Assembly (NCBI GenBank): GCA_040880285.1
Contig: JBBDIT010000050.1
Span: 37,651-101,650 of the forward strand
Source: JANQJA01 sp040880285
GTDB taxonomy: Bacteria > Pseudomonadota > Gammaproteobacteria > Pseudomonadales > Azotimanducaceae
Length of the DNA: 64,000 nt
Direction: 5' to 3'
How positions within the stretch are numbered: position 1 is the first letter of the stretch; the number at the start of each line of letters is the position of its first letter. Below are positions 35,275 through 44,289 of the stretch, one piece after another. Both the position numbers and the translations under genes were made by a program. A model generated the notes under the pieces. That model saw only the letters and a list, made by a program, of their open reading frames with translations, had not been told where the DNA came from and made no database searches.

Positions 35275-35348
35275 CGCGTCATCGTAACAATTTCAGCATT
35301 AAAGAAAAGTCGCCTAGAATGTAGTGACCAGAGTTACCAGAAAGTTCA

Positions 35349-36407
35349 ATGATGCTTGCTTTTGTTGGCACCTATACCCGCAGTACTGACGCCGAAGGGA
35401 TTTATGGGTTTGCGGTCTCCGTCGACTGCCATGACTGGCAACCCAGTGCGATCAATGAAGGCATCGATAATCCATCCTGGCTGGCGCGACATCCAGGCTT
35501 GCCTGTCATCTATGCCGTCAATGAGACAGCAGATGATGGTGGGGCCGGTCACATCAGTGCATTTTCTTATACCGAAACCGGTAAGCTTTCGCGCATAAGC
35601 GGTTGCTCGTCACTGGGAGCGAATCCTTGTCACCTGGCAGTGAGTGACTCCGGGAAATGGCTCATCGTCTCGAACTACACCGGCGGCAGTTTTGCTACTT
35701 ACGGCATCAATGCCGACGGCACGATTGGTGAGATGGCAAGTCTGGTCCAGCACAATGGCAAGGGTGTCGACCCGATGCGCCAGAAAGGGCCGCATGTACA
35801 CTCTGCCGCCCTGGCGGCGTTCGGGCCGGGCGAGGCGATGGTATACATCGCGGATCTGGGGATTGATCGGGTGATGGGGTATCCGATCTCATCATCGGGT
35901 TTGGTCGATAGCGCCAAACCGGAGTCGCTCCGTTTAAAGCCTGGTGCCGGACCCAGACTTCTGTGTTTTGATTCGCAGGAAAGTTACGGCTACCTGATCA
36001 ATGAATTGGATAACACGATCGTCAGTTTTGAGCGTGACCGCCACGGTCATTTGACGGAACTCGAGACGGTTAGTACTTTGCCCGCGGGCTTTACTGGCGC
36101 GAGCTATTGCGCCCACCTGCAATTGTCGGCCGATGACAGATTCCTGTACGCGTCCAACCGGGGACATGATTCTATCGTCGTATTTGCCACAAGCGCCGAT
36201 GGACGGCTATCAGCGCTGCAGTGGCAGCCTACCGGTGGTTGTCATCCAAGACATTTTGCCCTGTCACCCGATGGCACCAAGCTGGTTACGGCGAACCGCG
36301 ACAGCAACAATATCACGGTCTTCGATCGTCATCCGGAAACGGGCTTGTTGGCGCAAACTGGTGTCGAGCTATCCGTGCCAGCGCCTGTTTGCATCCGGTT
36401 TTGTTAA
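35349..36407 (+). CDS. Lactonase family protein (seven-bladed beta-propeller, Pgl-like)
   Basis: 352 residues without a signal peptide. Repeated propeller blades end in NPCHLAVSDSGKWLIVSNYT, CAHLQLSADDRFLYASNRGHD and CHPRHFALSPDGTKLVTANRD, the phrases typical of the YbhE/6-phosphogluconolactonase family. The KGPHVHSA segment carries the conserved active-site His. In E. coli this enzyme hydrolyses 6-phosphogluconolactone in the pentose-phosphate and Entner-Doudoroff routes; related proteins act on other lactones. ATG at 35349 is followed directly by a second ATG. The 3' end overlaps the convergent SDR gene by 4 bp. A KDPG aldolase elsewhere in the window fits sugar-acid metabolism. Confidence 0.88.
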   Translation: MMLAFVGTYTRSTDAEGIYGFAVSVDCHDWQPSAINEGIDNPSWLARHPGLPVIYAVNETADDGGAGHISAFSYTETGKLSRISGCSSLGANPCHLAVSDSGKWLIVSNYTGGSFATYGINADGTIGEMASLVQHNGKGVDPMRQKGPHVHSAALAAFGPGEAMVYIADLGIDRVMGYPISSSGLVDSAKPESLRLKPGAGPRLLCFDSQESYGYLINELDNTIVSFERDRHGHLTELETVSTLPAGFTGASYCAHLQLSADDRFLYASNRGHDSIVVFATSADGRLSALQWQPTGGCHPRHFALSPDGTKLVTANRDSNNITVFDRHPETGLLAQTGVELSVPAPVCIRFC

Positions 36408-37291
36408 CTGGATTGCTGTCGTCGCCGGGCCGAGCCTTCCCTTGCACCGCTCATATCCATGATCACATCCTTGTTTTCGAGAAATGTCTCGTAGCTGGCA
36501 TCGGTGCCGAGGTTAATGCCCTCATTGCTGTACATGGAAGCCATGGAATAGTTGCCACCCGCGGCCTGGAACACCTTGCCAGAGGGTGCTTCCTCACTGG
36601 CCATAAAGATAACAGCGGGCGTAACCAGGGACGGTGCACGTTCTGGCGGTGGATTATCGGTATCCACCGGTGGGCGCCCCGGTACGGTTGCTGTCATGCG
36701 TGTCGCTGCACCTGGAGCCAGGCAATTGACCTTGATATTGTGAGAGGCGCCTTCAAGGGCCAGGACATTCATCAGTCCTAGCATTCCCATTTTTGCCGCG
36801 CCATAGTTGGATTGTCCAAAATTGCCCCAGATCCCGGAACCGGATGATGTAAAGATGATCCGACCGTAATTCTTTTCGTACATGATGGGCCAGGCCGCGT
36901 GAGTAACGTAGGCGCTACCATTCAAATGTACCGCCATCACGAGGTCCCACTCTTCGAGAGTCATTTTCTTGAACGATTTATCCCGTAGAATGCCAGCATT
37001 GTTCACCAGGATATCGATCGTGCCGAACGCACTGACAGCATCGTCGATGATGCTTTGGGCACCGGCCTTGTCGGATACCGACGCCTTGTTGGCAATTGCC
37101 GTGCCGCCCTCGGCCTCGATTTCCCTGACGACCTGGTCCGCAGCATCGCCTTCACCTGAGCCATCGACACTGCCACCGAGGTCGTTGACCACCACCTTCG
37201 CCCCACGCCGGGCAAACTCCAGCGCATGTGCCTTGCCGAGCCCGCCGCCGGCTCCAGTGATTGCAACAACCTTGCCTTCAAATTCACTCAT
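36404..37291 (-). CDS. Short-chain dehydrogenase, peroxisomal MFE2-like (3R)-hydroxyacyl-CoA dehydrogenase type
   Basis: 295 residues from the ATG at 37291 (AAGGA 8 nt upstream). Classical SDR: cofactor loop VVAITGAGGGLGKAHALEFA, NDLGG after strand 2 (NAD preference), NNAGILRDKSF, catalytic Ser in FTSSGSGIWGN and YxxxK in SNYGAAKMG. The long insertion with DLGGSVDGSGEGDAADQVVR and the phrase LRDKSFKKMTLEEWDLVM are hallmarks of the dehydrogenase part of eukaryotic multifunctional enzyme type 2 and bacterial relatives, which oxidise (3R)-hydroxyacyl-CoA. The C-terminal tail is extended and basic (SARRRQQSS-like). Cytosolic. Confidence 0.88.
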   Translation of the reverse strand: MSEFEGKVVAITGAGGGLGKAHALEFARRGAKVVVNDLGGSVDGSGEGDAADQVVREIEAEGGTAIANKASVSDKAGAQSIIDDAVSAFGTIDILVNNAGILRDKSFKKMTLEEWDLVMAVHLNGSAYVTHAAWPIMYEKNYGRIIFTSSGSGIWGNFGQSNYGAAKMGMLGLMNVLALEGASHNIKVNCLAPGAATRMTATVPGRPPVDTDNPPPERAPSLVTPAVIFMASEEAPSGKVFQAAGGNYSMASMYSNEGINLGTDASYETFLENKDVIMDMSGAREGSARRRQQSS

Positions 37292-37357
37292 GACCACATT
37301 CCTTAGTTCGGGATATCCGGTAGAGAGTACAACACTGGCGCGCCTGACGGCAAAGGC

Positions 37358-39256
37358 TCAGTCAGGCTCGGCCCGAAGGGTCACGTCCTGGAACTGTAAC
37401 TGGTTCAAGGTGTAGTAAATACCCTTCTGCGCCATAAGCGCCTCGTGGCTGCCAAGTTCTTTGACTTCGCCGTGCTTGAGCACAAGTATCCGGTCTGCCT
37501 CGGCGATGGTCTGCAGGCGATGCGCGATCAGGATAGAGGTCCGACCCCTGGTAATGATCGACAGTGCGGACTGAATCAGGAGTTCGGTTTCCGTATCGAT
37601 GGAAGCGGTGGCTTCATCCAGAATCAGTATCTCGGGGTCCGCCGCCAGCACCCGGGCGAACGCCAGTAATTGGCGTTGACCCTGGGACAGGTTCTGGCCC
37701 CTTTCGACCAGCGGTGTGTCATATTTTTGTGGCAACCTTTCTATAAATGTGTCCGCATTGACAGTCTTTGCTGCTTCAATCGCGCGTTCGCGTGAGATTG
37801 CTGGATTACCGAGTCGGATGTTGTCTAGTACCGAACCGGAAAAAATATGGAAGTCCTGCGGTACGACACCGATGCGCTTGCGCAGGTCGTGTGAATTGAT
37901 GTCATTCAAGTCGATGCCATCGAGAAATATTTTACCGTCAGGAAAATCGTAAAACCTTCCTAACAGTCGTATCAAGGTGCTTTTGCCGGACCCTGTCGGT
38001 CCAACTACTGCCATTTTTTCTCCAGCGTTTATGGTAAAAGAGACGTCCTTTAAGATGGGGTTGTCGCTGTCATAACCGAATGTCAGATGTTTGAATTCAA
38101 TTTTTCCCTCGAGCCGATCGGGCAAGCGGGCCGGTGTTGCCGGTTCCTTGATGGTTTCATGCCAGTCGAGGGCCTGAAAGATACGTTCGGCGCTGGCCAT
38201 GGCCCTGAACAGGATATTGTATTGCATGCCAAGGACACGAATGGGCCGAATAAACATATCCACGAACTGTGTGAACAAAATCACGCTGCCAATCGAGATC
38301 GCATCCTGGAGTACCGAACCGCCACCTATCCACAGAATTACGGCAAGCGCCATGTTGACCATGTTATCCATGAAGGCGCCATAGCCGGTTTCGAGATAGA
38401 TGGCATGGATTTCATGATCCTGGTTCTTCTTGTTTATGCCACGATACACCTCGAGGTTGTGTCGCTCCCGGTTGCTGAGTTGCACGACCTGTACACCACT
38501 CAAATTCTCCTGCAGGTTCTGGTTGAGCTGTGAAACCGTGTTGCGGATTGCCCGAAAGACCTTGCGTGTAGCCATTCGGAAGAAATAGGTGATCAGTGCA
38601 AATACAGGTATTGCGATTAATAGGTACAGGGTGAGTTCAACATCAATCGCAAGCATGATGCCGAGCGCCAGAAAGAAAGGTACGAACTCTCCAATCAACA
38701 TCCCCATACCCATCAATAACTCAAACAACGCCTGAACGTCGTTGGTAATGCGCGTCATGATGCGGCCCACCGCGACCTTGTCATAAAACGAGGACGGTCG
38801 GTTTTCCATATGGGCGAAGAGGTCGAGGCGCATGTCCCTGAGTGAATGCAAGACCGTCTTTGCAAACGTAATCCGGTGGAGATGGTAAAACCCGTGGCAG
38901 AACAGGGTAAAGAGCGCATAGATTGCACAGGCCGTAACAACCGGCGCGAGCCCGCTAAGCGCAGCCAGGTTATTGTTCAGTTCGTTCATGCCGAAATCCG
39001 GCAGCAACGCATTCGGCTCGCCCAGTATGACGCCGTCAATGACCACCCGGGTGATAATGACCGGCAGCAGGACTGACAGCAGGGAAGCGAGCAGCACCAG
39101 TGCAATGCTGAGCGCGGCGAGCTTCTTGTGGGGCCGGGCCCAGGCCAGAATCCGGCGCAGGTACACCATGTTCATAGACTGGCCATGAATATCGGCATCG
39201 AAGATGGAGTGATCCAGTTTCTTTGACAGGTCTTCACCGGTTGCTGTGATGTTCAT
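37358..39256 (-). CDS. ABC exporter half-transporter, catalytically canonical subunit
   Basis: 632 residues from the ATG at 39256, which has AAGGA 7 nt upstream; a GTG at 39271 overlapping the previous stop is the alternative. Six membrane helices (about 35-330) and an ATPase domain with Walker A GPTGSGKST, Q-loop, signature LSQGQRQLLAFAR, Walker B ILILDEATASID with the catalytic Glu, and H-loop ILIAHRLQTI. The partner gene upstream has a degenerate Walker B, so the two should form a heterodimeric exporter with one active site, like MdlAB or BmrCD. Cargo could be lipid or drug. Confidence 0.93.
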   Translation of the reverse strand: MNITATGEDLSKKLDHSIFDADIHGQSMNMVYLRRILAWARPHKKLAALSIALVLLASLLSVLLPVIITRVVIDGVILGEPNALLPDFGMNELNNNLAALSGLAPVVTACAIYALFTLFCHGFYHLHRITFAKTVLHSLRDMRLDLFAHMENRPSSFYDKVAVGRIMTRITNDVQALFELLMGMGMLIGEFVPFFLALGIMLAIDVELTLYLLIAIPVFALITYFFRMATRKVFRAIRNTVSQLNQNLQENLSGVQVVQLSNRERHNLEVYRGINKKNQDHEIHAIYLETGYGAFMDNMVNMALAVILWIGGGSVLQDAISIGSVILFTQFVDMFIRPIRVLGMQYNILFRAMASAERIFQALDWHETIKEPATPARLPDRLEGKIEFKHLTFGYDSDNPILKDVSFTINAGEKMAVVGPTGSGKSTLIRLLGRFYDFPDGKIFLDGIDLNDINSHDLRKRIGVVPQDFHIFSGSVLDNIRLGNPAISRERAIEAAKTVNADTFIERLPQKYDTPLVERGQNLSQGQRQLLAFARVLAADPEILILDEATASIDTETELLIQSALSIITRGRTSILIAHRLQTIAEADRILVLKHGEVKELGSHEALMAQKGIYYTLNQLQFQDVTLRAEPD

Positions 39257-39267
39257 ACCCGCATCCT

Positions 39268-41058
39268 TCACTCTGGCAGCTCGAGTTCTTCCAGCAGCGT
39301 ACCTTTTGAACTCTGCGCTTTTTCAAGGTCCGCATAAAAACCACCTTTAGCCAACAAGGTCTCATGGGATCCCATCTCGATGATGCGGCCTTCTTCCAGG
39401 ACAATAATTTTATCCGCGTGTCTGGCCGTCGAGACCCGGTGTGAGACCAGCAATGTAGTGTAATCCCGCCGCAACCGCTTCAGGCCTGACAGGATATGTT
39501 CTTCCGTCTCTGTGTCCACTGCCGAGAAGCAGTCGTCAAGAATCAGCAGCGGAGAGCGTCTGATGAGTCCACGCGCCAGGGCCGTTCGTTGTTTCTGGCC
39601 GCCGGACAAGGTCACACCGCGTTCGCCCAGGATGGTCGATAGGCCCTCCGGGAATTGTTCGATGGTTTCCCGCAGGGCGGCGGCCTCGGCTGAGGTCCAG
39701 ATTTCCTCTTGCTCCCGGTCCGGTTTGTCATAGGCGATATTGTCGCCCAGGCTGTCTGCAAACAGGAATGGATCCTGCAAGACCAGACAGACTTGCTGGC
39801 GGAGTAATTGCAATGGGAACTCGGTGATGGGGTGACCATCCAGTAACAATTCGCCCCGGGTCGGATCCAGCAAACGGACAAACAGGCGCAGCAGGGTGGA
39901 TTTGCCTGATCCGACGCGACCAAGAATCGCAACGGTTTCTCCGGGTTCAATTTCAAACGAAATGTCCTCGAGCGCGTATCGATCCTTGTTTTCATATTGG
40001 TAGTACAGATGTCGCACAGTGACTTTGCCGGTCAGTTCCGGAAACTGCTCGCTGGGAGCGTCCCGTATCTCCGGCTCATAGTCCAGAATTTCAAATAGCC
40101 GCGCAGTGCCCGATGCGCCACGTTGCCATTGTGTCACCATGGCACCGGCCTCACGCACCGGCCAAAGCAATAAGGTCAAGTAGGAGAAAAAAGCAGCGAA
40201 AGTACCGAGGGTCATGTCACCGCTGTTAACCAGGTGACTGCCGTAACCGATAATGATCAGTGTTGCGACGGCGGCAAGGATTGGCATCAGTGCGCCCAGC
40301 AGCGATGTGGTAACGAACAGGTTCAGGTTTTGCTGCGCGAACTCCGAATTGACTCCCGAGAAGCGATTCACTTCATCTTGTTCCTGGGCCATGGACTGGA
40401 CCGTGCGGATACCATTCAGGTTCTCCTGCACGAAAGTCGACAGGCCCGAGAAGCCTTCCTGCACAATGTAGGACTTGTGATAGATGAGGATCGAATAATA
40501 CCAGGCGACAATGGTGATGATCGGCATGGGCAACAGCAACGCCAGGGTCAGTTTCCACGACAGGCTGAACATAAAAGTAAGACCCACCAGCGCGGTAAAG
40601 ACGAGTACCATGGTCATACGCGTGGTACCGGCGATCACCTGGCGAACCAGTGAGATGTCATTGATGGCACGGGCCATCAGGTCACCGATGCTATAGTGGG
40701 AGAAAAATACGGGTCCCTGGAGTTGGAGATGATGGTAAATGCGATTCCGCAGGTCGAAAGCGGCATACATGCCAATACGACGGATCAGGACCCGGCTGAT
40801 GATGGTAACCAGCATTTGTGCCAGCACGCAGGCGGCGATAGCAAGGGCAGGGTAGGTCAGGGTGGCAACTGCAGACTCGTAGTGGATCGTACCTGCCGTG
40901 ATACTTTCCTTCCCTGCCTGGATGTTATCGATGCCCATCTTGATATACATGGGGATCATCGCTTCGAAAATGCGCGCAACCAGTAAGCCCGTCATGCCAA
41001 GGGTAAAGGCCCAGATATGCTCCTTGAGATAGGGGAGCAGGCGCAGTAATACTTTCAT
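39268..41058 (-). CDS. ABC exporter half-transporter, degenerate-site subunit
   Basis: 596 residues with six N-terminal helices (about 10-310) and an ATPase domain with Walker A GRVGSGKST, signature LSGGQKQRTALAR, Walker B LLILDDCFSAVD and H-loop LLVSHRVSTARH. The residue after the Walker B Asp is Asp where the catalytic Glu is expected, as in MdlA and other heterodimeric exporters. It is upstream of and nearly contiguous with its partner, giving a two-gene operon. Normal length. Inner membrane. Confidence 0.93.
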   Translation of the reverse strand: MKVLLRLLPYLKEHIWAFTLGMTGLLVARIFEAMIPMYIKMGIDNIQAGKESITAGTIHYESAVATLTYPALAIAACVLAQMLVTIISRVLIRRIGMYAAFDLRNRIYHHLQLQGPVFFSHYSIGDLMARAINDISLVRQVIAGTTRMTMVLVFTALVGLTFMFSLSWKLTLALLLPMPIITIVAWYYSILIYHKSYIVQEGFSGLSTFVQENLNGIRTVQSMAQEQDEVNRFSGVNSEFAQQNLNLFVTTSLLGALMPILAAVATLIIIGYGSHLVNSGDMTLGTFAAFFSYLTLLLWPVREAGAMVTQWQRGASGTARLFEILDYEPEIRDAPSEQFPELTGKVTVRHLYYQYENKDRYALEDISFEIEPGETVAILGRVGSGKSTLLRLFVRLLDPTRGELLLDGHPITEFPLQLLRQQVCLVLQDPFLFADSLGDNIAYDKPDREQEEIWTSAEAAALRETIEQFPEGLSTILGERGVTLSGGQKQRTALARGLIRRSPLLILDDCFSAVDTETEEHILSGLKRLRRDYTTLLVSHRVSTARHADKIIVLEEGRIIEMGSHETLLAKGGFYADLEKAQSSKGTLLEELELPE

Positions 41059-41217
41059 GATTCAAACTTCTTCAGGTCGACGGGCGACAAGTAATATCGG
41101 GGCACGTGACAGCAGGCGGTTGGATCTATCGCCGTGATCGGATCGGCTCCATCAGATCGCGACATTGAAGCGGCGTCATGTTAGCGGAATCACTCGCCAA
41201 TTGCCAGATGAGGGCGT

Positions 41218-42684
41218 TCAGATTCCGTCCAACGGTCGGGTTGAATCCACCAGAAAGTGCCATTTCCTGTGCCGCTCATTATAGGCGCCGGCACGCTCCA
41301 CGTCCGGTTTAACGATCCGTGAAACCTTGACCATCTGCATGATTGCGTCCTCGAGTGTAGGATAGCGGCCGAGTGCGGTGGCGCAAAAAATTGCGGCGCC
41401 TCGACCCTCGGACGCCGCATCGGTGAGCTCGAGTGGCCGATCCAGTACATCGGCAAGCATGCTGGTCCAGACGTCGCTTTTCATCCCACTGCCGGTGATC
41501 CCGATGCGATCCGGTGGCCCGCACCAGGCAATGACCTGATTGACCACGTCAGCGATGGCAAGGCACGCACCTTCAAGTACCGACCGATACAGGTTCTCGC
41601 GGGTGGTATTGCTGTTCATGCCGTAAAAGATGGCCTTTGCCGCTGGCCGACGTTCCGGTGACAGCTGGCCGCCGAGGTGAGGAACAAACATGACATCGTC
41701 TGCGCCAGCTTTCATATCCCGAACAGCATCGTCCATTTGGCGAAACCGTTGCTGTCGATTGGCTTCTTTAGTGTCGCGTTCCAATGCGCCTGTAACTGTA
41801 CCCGTTTCTGTAAAGGTATCGAGAAACCAGTCCAGTGACCGGCCCGCCATCAGGGCGTTGCCGCCAATGACGTTGAGATTCGGCGGATAGGAATAGAACC
41901 GCAGGCTGCCGACAGGTACCTGGCTTGTCACCATACGCGCGACACAATGCGTGCCCAGCGTGATGGCCATTGTCCCTTCGGTAATCGCGCCCGCGCCGGT
42001 ATTGGCGCAAATGCCATCGTGCGCACCGACCGCAACCGGTATGCCTTCAATGAGGCCGAGCGTGTTGGCAGCCGCATTCGTCAAGGTACCAGCGATCGTC
42101 CAGGGCAACATCACCTTTGGCACCTGGTCAGGCGCGAGGTTTGCCCGCGCAAGCCAATCCTCATTCCAATCACCGTCGGGGCCGGAAGCGGGATCTGTGG
42201 CAGCAATACCAGTCATACGAAATAGCAGGAAGTCTTTGGCATAGAGGCGCCACCTTACGCGGCTCGCCACTTCTGGCCGGTTAGTCTCGAGCCACTTTGA
42301 CTTGGCGATCAGCGCGGCAGCGTAATTGGGAATAGCGTCAAAGGTTGATAACATCTCCCCCAATTCACTTGCGTGTCGATTATCGAGCCAGGGGTCTTCG
42401 ATGACGACGCCGTCGGCGTCAAGGAAAACCGTGGCACCCGCGCGTCCAGACAGACTGATGCCGACCAACTGAGCAGGTTCAATCGCGTGGTCGGCAAGTA
42501 ATTGCACGGTCGTATCGATACAGTCGCGCCACCAGTCGTCCGCTGCCTGCCAGCGGCTTGATCCACGACTCAATTCTGTGTTGCGGCGAGTGGTTTGCCC
42601 TACCAGTTCACCGTCAAGAGAAAAGGCAGCGACCTTCAGTCGAGTTGTCCCGAGGTCATAGGTCAGGATCAGTTCTTCACCCAT
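41218..42684 (-). CDS. FGGY-family carbohydrate kinase
   Basis: 488 residues, the usual FGGY length. ATP/phosphate motifs LTYDLGTTRLKVAAF at the N terminus, GISLSGRAGATVFLD, and the C-terminal GITGSGMKSDVWTSMLADVL and ASEGRGAAIFC are the FGGY signature region; VAVGAHDGICANTGAG carries the catalytic Asp (D in GAHDG). It overlaps the KDPG aldolase gene by 8 bp, and the kinase is the downstream gene. Such a kinase-aldolase pair would phosphorylate and split a 2-keto-3-deoxy sugar acid, although FGGY kinases more often act on pentuloses, glycerol or gluconate. The sugar is not identifiable. Confidence 0.9.
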   Translation of the reverse strand: MGEELILTYDLGTTRLKVAAFSLDGELVGQTTRRNTELSRGSSRWQAADDWWRDCIDTTVQLLADHAIEPAQLVGISLSGRAGATVFLDADGVVIEDPWLDNRHASELGEMLSTFDAIPNYAAALIAKSKWLETNRPEVASRVRWRLYAKDFLLFRMTGIAATDPASGPDGDWNEDWLARANLAPDQVPKVMLPWTIAGTLTNAAANTLGLIEGIPVAVGAHDGICANTGAGAITEGTMAITLGTHCVARMVTSQVPVGSLRFYSYPPNLNVIGGNALMAGRSLDWFLDTFTETGTVTGALERDTKEANRQQRFRQMDDAVRDMKAGADDVMFVPHLGGQLSPERRPAAKAIFYGMNSNTTRENLYRSVLEGACLAIADVVNQVIAWCGPPDRIGITGSGMKSDVWTSMLADVLDRPLELTDAASEGRGAAIFCATALGRYPTLEDAIMQMVKVSRIVKPDVERAGAYNERHRKWHFLVDSTRPLDGI

Positions 42685-43303
42685 TGAGCAGTTCGAGCGC
42701 GTGGCGCGTGAGGCTGGTGATCTGCTCCCAGTTCCGGCTGGCTACCGCGTGTTCGGGGAAGAGCCAGCTGCCGGAAACGGCAATGACATTGTCGAGGGCA
42801 AGCCAGGCTTTGAGATTGTCCTGGTTGATGCCGCCAGACGGACAGAAATTGAGCTCAGCCAGCGGCCCGCCAATGGCATTTATCGTCTCGATGCCACCCA
42901 TGGCGGCTGCCGGGAAGAACTTTTGTATCGAATAGCCCGCATCCGCAAGGATCATCATTTCGCTGACGGTGCTTGCTCCTGGCAGGAAGGGTAGATCCCA
43001 TGTTTGTGCGCAGGCCAACAGGTCCGGCGTGGTGCCGGGTGAGACGGCAAACTGCGCACCGGCTGCTGCAATGGTTTGCCAGTCTGCAGTCGATCTCACG
43101 CTACCGGCCCCGACGACGATGTCCGGGCAGGATCGGCGGATCTCGCTGATCGCATCCGCCGCGCACGCAGTGCGCAGTCCAATTTCGATAATAGTGATAC
43201 CACCCCGGAGCAATGCCTCCGCCAAGGGTACGGCATCGTCCACGCTGGCAATGGTCGCAAGCGGCACGATGGGGTTTTGACTGAGTAGTGTCCTGATGGT
43301 CAA
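42677..43303 (-). CDS. 2-Keto-3-deoxy-6-phosphogluconate (KDPG/KDPGal) aldolase
   Basis: 208 residues. Class I aldolase of the Eda/DgoA family: IIEIGLRTACA (catalytic Glu and substrate Arg), VGAGSVRSTAD, AVSPGTTPDLLA, LPGASTVSEMM and the Schiff-base Lys in IQKFFPAAAMGG followed by NFCPSGGI. The enzyme cleaves KDPG or KDPGal to pyruvate and glyceraldehyde 3-phosphate; the sequence does not separate the two. A homotrimer in the cytosol. First gene of a pair with the FGGY kinase, divergent from the PhyH dioxygenase gene with 55 bp between starts. Confidence 0.92.
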   Translation of the reverse strand: MTIRTLLSQNPIVPLATIASVDDAVPLAEALLRGGITIIEIGLRTACAADAISEIRRSCPDIVVGAGSVRSTADWQTIAAAGAQFAVSPGTTPDLLACAQTWDLPFLPGASTVSEMMILADAGYSIQKFFPAAAMGGIETINAIGGPLAELNFCPSGGINQDNLKAWLALDNVIAVSGSWLFPEHAVASRNWEQITSLTRHALELLNG

Positions 43304-43358
43304 ATGCTAGGGTACCTGCATGGTCTCGGGCAAAGGAAAAGACAAAGGAAAAGGTTGT

Positions 43359-44195
43359 ATGCTAAACGGCATGATGAGTGATGGGCAAGCGCGGGACCAA
43401 TTTCTCAAGGACGGTTATCTGGTTGTTCCGGATGTGGTTCCGGTTGCTCTTTGCCAGGCGGTGATTGATGCGATTTTAGGTTACACGCGCGTTAATCTCC
43501 ACGACCCTGCGACCTGGCACTGGCAGAAAGATCCCGGACAGGGTGGGGGCCATGGCATAGTACCACTTCATCATCACCAGGCACTTTGGAATGTGCGCCA
43601 GCATCCCGCGGTCTATGAAGTGTTCCGTGATTTGTATGAGCGCGATGATCTCTGGGTCACCATGGACAGAGTCAGCTACAAGCCACCGGCCGCCGCGCGG
43701 CGTCCCGATTGGTGCCGTGAGCCTGTGCACTGGGATTGTGATCCCTGGTCCTTTGATGACTTGAGCATCCAGGGACTCGTTTATCTAACCGACACGGACG
43801 AGACCCAGGGCGCCTTCTCCTGTGTCCCGTCAATCTATCGTGACCTTGACAATTATCGTGCGGCCAACGTGGCTGCCGAATCTCGTCGCCATCCAGACGT
43901 TAGTGACAATGACTTGAAGGCAATTACGGGAACGGCTGGCAGCCTGGTGCTGTTCCATCGACTGCTGCCACATACCAGCCGTCTCAATGAATCGGCACAA
44001 CATCGATTCGTACAATATGTAGCCATGCAACCGGTGGGCACGGAAGCGGATCGGCAACAACGAATCAGGGAGTGGCGGGAAAGGTTGCCCCCGGCCTGGG
44101 CCATACGACAGAAAATAGCGGGCCAGCAGATTCCCGAACCAGGCGAGCCTGCTCGACTCACGGAACTGGGTAAGCGTCTCGTCGGTATTCGCTGA
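43359..44195 (+). CDS. Phytanoyl-CoA dioxygenase (PhyH) family protein
   Basis: 278 residues from the ATG at 43359 (AAAGG 5 nt upstream); an ATG at 43320 would leave 16 bp to the divergent aldolase gene and is less likely. The double-stranded beta-helix Fe(II)/2-oxoglutarate fold shows VHWDCDPWSFDDL (His-x-Asp iron ligands), YLTDTDETQGAFSCVPSIYR and LVLFHRLLPHTSRLNESAQH (distal His and 2-oxoglutarate-binding Arg). FLKDGYLVVPDVV is the family opening. The enzymes hydroxylate branched acyl chains, ectoine or natural products; this one is undetermined. Confidence 0.88.
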   Translation: MLNGMMSDGQARDQFLKDGYLVVPDVVPVALCQAVIDAILGYTRVNLHDPATWHWQKDPGQGGGHGIVPLHHHQALWNVRQHPAVYEVFRDLYERDDLWVTMDRVSYKPPAAARRPDWCREPVHWDCDPWSFDDLSIQGLVYLTDTDETQGAFSCVPSIYRDLDNYRAANVAAESRRHPDVSDNDLKAITGTAGSLVLFHRLLPHTSRLNESAQHRFVQYVAMQPVGTEADRQQRIREWRERLPPAWAIRQKIAGQQIPEPGEPARLTELGKRLVGIR

Positions 44196-44228
44196 AACCT
44201 TCGACTTCGGGAAGGGCAGCCGCATTGC

Positions 44229-44257
44229 AAAAAAAAGGGCGAGTCCATGACTCGCCC
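44229..44257 (-). terminator. Rho-independent terminator of a TonB receptor gene
   Basis: On the minus strand GGGCGAGTC and GACTCGCCC form a 9-bp stem with a 3-nt loop, followed by eight T. It lies 33 bp beyond the stop of the receptor gene at 44290. Confidence 0.92.
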
Positions 44258-44289
44258 TGTTTGGTTTTGGCCCATTCAGCCGACAGAGG

